The notes under the pieces are model-generated. The model did no database searches, was not told the origin of the DNA, and was given only the letters and a program-made list of their open reading frames with translations. This document shows, piece after piece, positions 5,798-6,974 of a DNA stretch of 6,974 nucleotides. Position 1 is the first letter of the stretch. Every line of letters starts with the position of its first letter. This stretch comes from Duncaniella sp. Lineage in GTDB: Bacteria > Bacteroidota > Bacteroidia > Bacteroidales > Muribaculaceae. The position numbers were made by a program, and so were the translations under genes. The stretch lies in contig JAIDJD010000048.1 in assembly GCA_029052375.1 (NCBI GenBank), forward strand, positions 1 through 6,974, given 5' to 3'.

Positions 5798-6835
5798 TCA
5801 CTTGCCCTTGAGCTCCCTGAGTTCTTTCTCGAGGGCGCGGAGCTGTTCGGCCATCTTGGGGAGGCGCTTCATGAACACGAGAGAGCGGGCATACTCGCCC
5901 ATCTCCACGGCGGGCGAGCCCATGACGCGGGCGCCGGGCTGTGTCGGGTGGCTGACGCCGCTCTGCGCTCCTACCATGGTGTTGTCCGCGATGTTGATGT
6001 GGCCTACGAAGCCCACCTGGCCTCCTATCATGCAGTTGGCGCCTATCTTTGTCGAGCCGGCCACGCCTGTCTGCGAGGCTATGACGGTGTCGTGGCCTAC
6101 GGCACAGTTGTGGGCCACCTGTATGAGGTTGTCGAGCTTGACGCCCTTGCAGATGCGTGTCGAGCCCATCATGGCGCGGTCTATGGTGGTGTTGGCGCCT
6201 ATCTCGACGTCGTCCTCTATCACCACGTTGCCCGTCTGGGGTATCTTGTCGTAGCTGCCCTTGCCGTTGGGGGCGAATCCGAACCCGTCGGCGCCGACCA
6301 CGGCTCCGGAGTGGACGATGCAGCGGCTGCCTATCTCGCATCCGTCATACACCTTGGCGCCGGCGTAGAGTATTGTCTCCTCGCCTACCTTGCATCCGTC
6401 GCCTACGTAGGCCTGGGGATAGATTTTGGCACCCTTGCCGATGGCGGCGCCCTTGCCGATGTATGCGAAGGCTCCGACATAGGCGTCCTCGGGTATCTCG
6501 ACGCCCTCGGCTATGAAGGCGGGCTGTTCGATGCCCTTCTTGACAGGCTTGGTCATCTCGGTGACCATCTTGAGCAGGTGGGCTATGGTGGCATAGGGGT
6601 CGTCTACGCGGATGAGGGTGGCCTTTACAGGCTGTTCGGCCACGAAATCTCGCTTCACCAACACTGCGGACGAGGCCGTCTCGTAGATGAAGTGGGTGTA
6701 TTTAGGATTGGCCAGGAACGAGAGCGCGCCGGGGTGTCCCTCTTCTATTTTGGCGAAGGTCCCGACGGTGACATCGGGGTTGCCCTCGACGTCGCCCCCG
6801 ATCATGGCGGCAAGCTGTGCTGCAGTGAGTTCCAT
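5798..6835 (-). CDS. lpxD: UDP-3-O-acylglucosamine N-acyltransferase LpxD
   Basis: LpxD catalyses the third step of lipid A synthesis: it adds a second beta-hydroxyacyl chain from ACP to the 2-amine left by LpxC. The 345-residue product has normal family length. An N-terminal uridine-binding domain covers about 1-100 (MELTAAQLAAMIGG, then GALSFLANPKY at 36-46). A hexapeptide-repeat beta-helix follows, about 105-310, containing GADGFGFAPN (181-190). His242 in NLIQVAHNCAVG matches catalytic His239 of E. coli LpxD. The end (about 324-343) is a charged, leucine-spaced helix likely to be a short coiled coil. I chose ATG 6835 for the canonical start; the frame is open to 6880, but that extension (MHWCAVFKPKK) would start at about the predicted transcription start. 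It is the first gene of the lpx operon in this window. Confidence 0.97.
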   Translation of the reverse strand: MELTAAQLAAMIGGDVEGNPDVTVGTFAKIEEGHPGALSFLANPKYTHFIYETASSAVLVKRDFVAEQPVKATLIRVDDPYATIAHLLKMVTEMTKPVKKGIEQPAFIAEGVEIPEDAYVGAFAYIGKGAAIGKGAKIYPQAYVGDGCKVGEETILYAGAKVYDGCEIGSRCIVHSGAVVGADGFGFAPNGKGSYDKIPQTGNVVIEDDVEIGANTTIDRAMMGSTRICKGVKLDNLIQVAHNCAVGHDTVIASQTGVAGSTKIGANCMIGGQVGFVGHINIADNTMVGAQSGVSHPTQPGARVMGSPAVEMGEYARSLVFMKRLPKMAEQLRALEKELRELKGK

Positions 6836-6888
6836 ATATCTGCGGTATTTCTTGGGTTTGAAAACTGCACACCAATGCAATTTCAGCG

Positions 6889-6896
6889 CAAAATTA
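6889..6896 (-). promoter_or_regulatory. Putative Bacteroidetes -7 promoter box for the lpx operon
   Basis: Read on the minus strand, TAATTTTG fits the TAnnTTTG -7 consensus of the Bacteroidetes primary sigma factor. It sits 53 nt upstream of the lpxD ATG in a locally AT-rich island (about 6881-6912), flanked by GC-rich DNA. A start point near 6882 would give a 5' leader of about 47 nt. No good -33 TTG element is visible at the expected distance, where the DNA turns GC-rich. Confidence 0.55.
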
Positions 6897-6930
6897 ACAA
6901 TTATTTTTTAATCTCCCGCCACCCCGTCCC

Positions 6931-6971
6931 AAAAATCCACCCGCCACGCTTGCCCTGCAACGGGCGGCGGG
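6931..6971 (-). terminator. Possible imperfect terminator of an unseen gene upstream of lpxD
   Basis: On the minus strand, CCCGCC (6971-6966) can pair with GGCGGG (6945-6940). An inner TTGC/GCAA stem with a 3-nt AGG loop lies between, separated by an unpaired internal loop, and TGGATTTTT follows. This could end a minus-strand gene lying beyond the window edge, making lpxD the first gene of its unit. The stem is interrupted and the region is G/C-skewed, so chance pairing is a real alternative. I see no coding sequence in 6836-6974. Confidence 0.3.
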
Positions 6972-6974
6972 GGC

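Noticed and set aside
5742..6341. 200-residue N-terminal extension of LpxC-FabZ
   Set aside because: It is arginine-rich off-frame translation of lpxD; the canonical LpxC start is at 5741.
1..6974. Search for tRNA or rRNA genes, CRISPR arrays, toxin-antitoxin or defence modules, and insertion sequences
   Set aside because: No spaced direct repeats, tRNA cloverleaf with TTCGA-type loop, transposase or defence motifs were recognised on either strand; the gene set is mostly housekeeping.

Overview
The window looks like one end of a draft or metagenome contig from a GC-rich member of the Bacteroidetes, probably order Bacteroidales. Four things support this. LpxC and FabZ are fused in one polypeptide, a hallmark of the phylum. 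The lpxD > lpxC-fabZ > lpxA order is the one found there. A DUF4301 protein, from a family I know essentially from Bacteroidetes, is present. Start codons lack Shine-Dalgarno sequences, and a TAnnTTTG-type -7 box lies ahead of lpxD. I cannot name a genus. AUA isoleucine codons are strikingly common for DNA this rich in G+C.

Layout. Positions 1-34 are not genomic: they are an untrimmed Nextera/Tn5 sequencing adapter. Four plus-strand genes follow: a 5'-truncated DUF4301 gene (35-1348); a strong terminator hairpin; a two-domain GNAT acetyltransferase resembling Eis (1484-2563); the ribosome-assembly GTPase gene ysxC/engB (2599-3249), which ends in a perfect 3 x 12 bp tandem repeat encoding (DEPA)3; and a 49-residue hydrophilic orphan (3312-3461) closed by a very strong hairpin. 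Three minus-strand genes converge on that hairpin: lpxD (6835-5798), lpxC-fabZ (5741-4359) and lpxA (4341-3565). Gaps between them are 56 and 17 nt, so they form one lipid A operon read from a promoter near 6890. No gene-free stretch exceeds 300 bases.

How the genes work together. LpxA, LpxC and LpxD catalyse the first three steps of lipid A synthesis: acylation of UDP-GlcNAc, deacetylation, and the second acylation. FabZ feeds the beta-hydroxyacyl-ACP pool by competing for the same substrates, so fusing it to LpxC ties fatty acid elongation to lipid A output. All key catalytic residues are present. The plus-strand genes share no evident pathway.

I found no defence system, mobile element, CRISPR array or RNA gene. 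The most useful observations are the adapter, which creates a false MYKRQ N-terminus; UDP-sugar pyrophosphorylase-like motifs in the DUF4301 protein; two mutually exclusive hairpins ahead of the acetyltransferase gene; the coding tandem repeat in ysxC; and the AUA codon bias. I do not claim a new biological system here.
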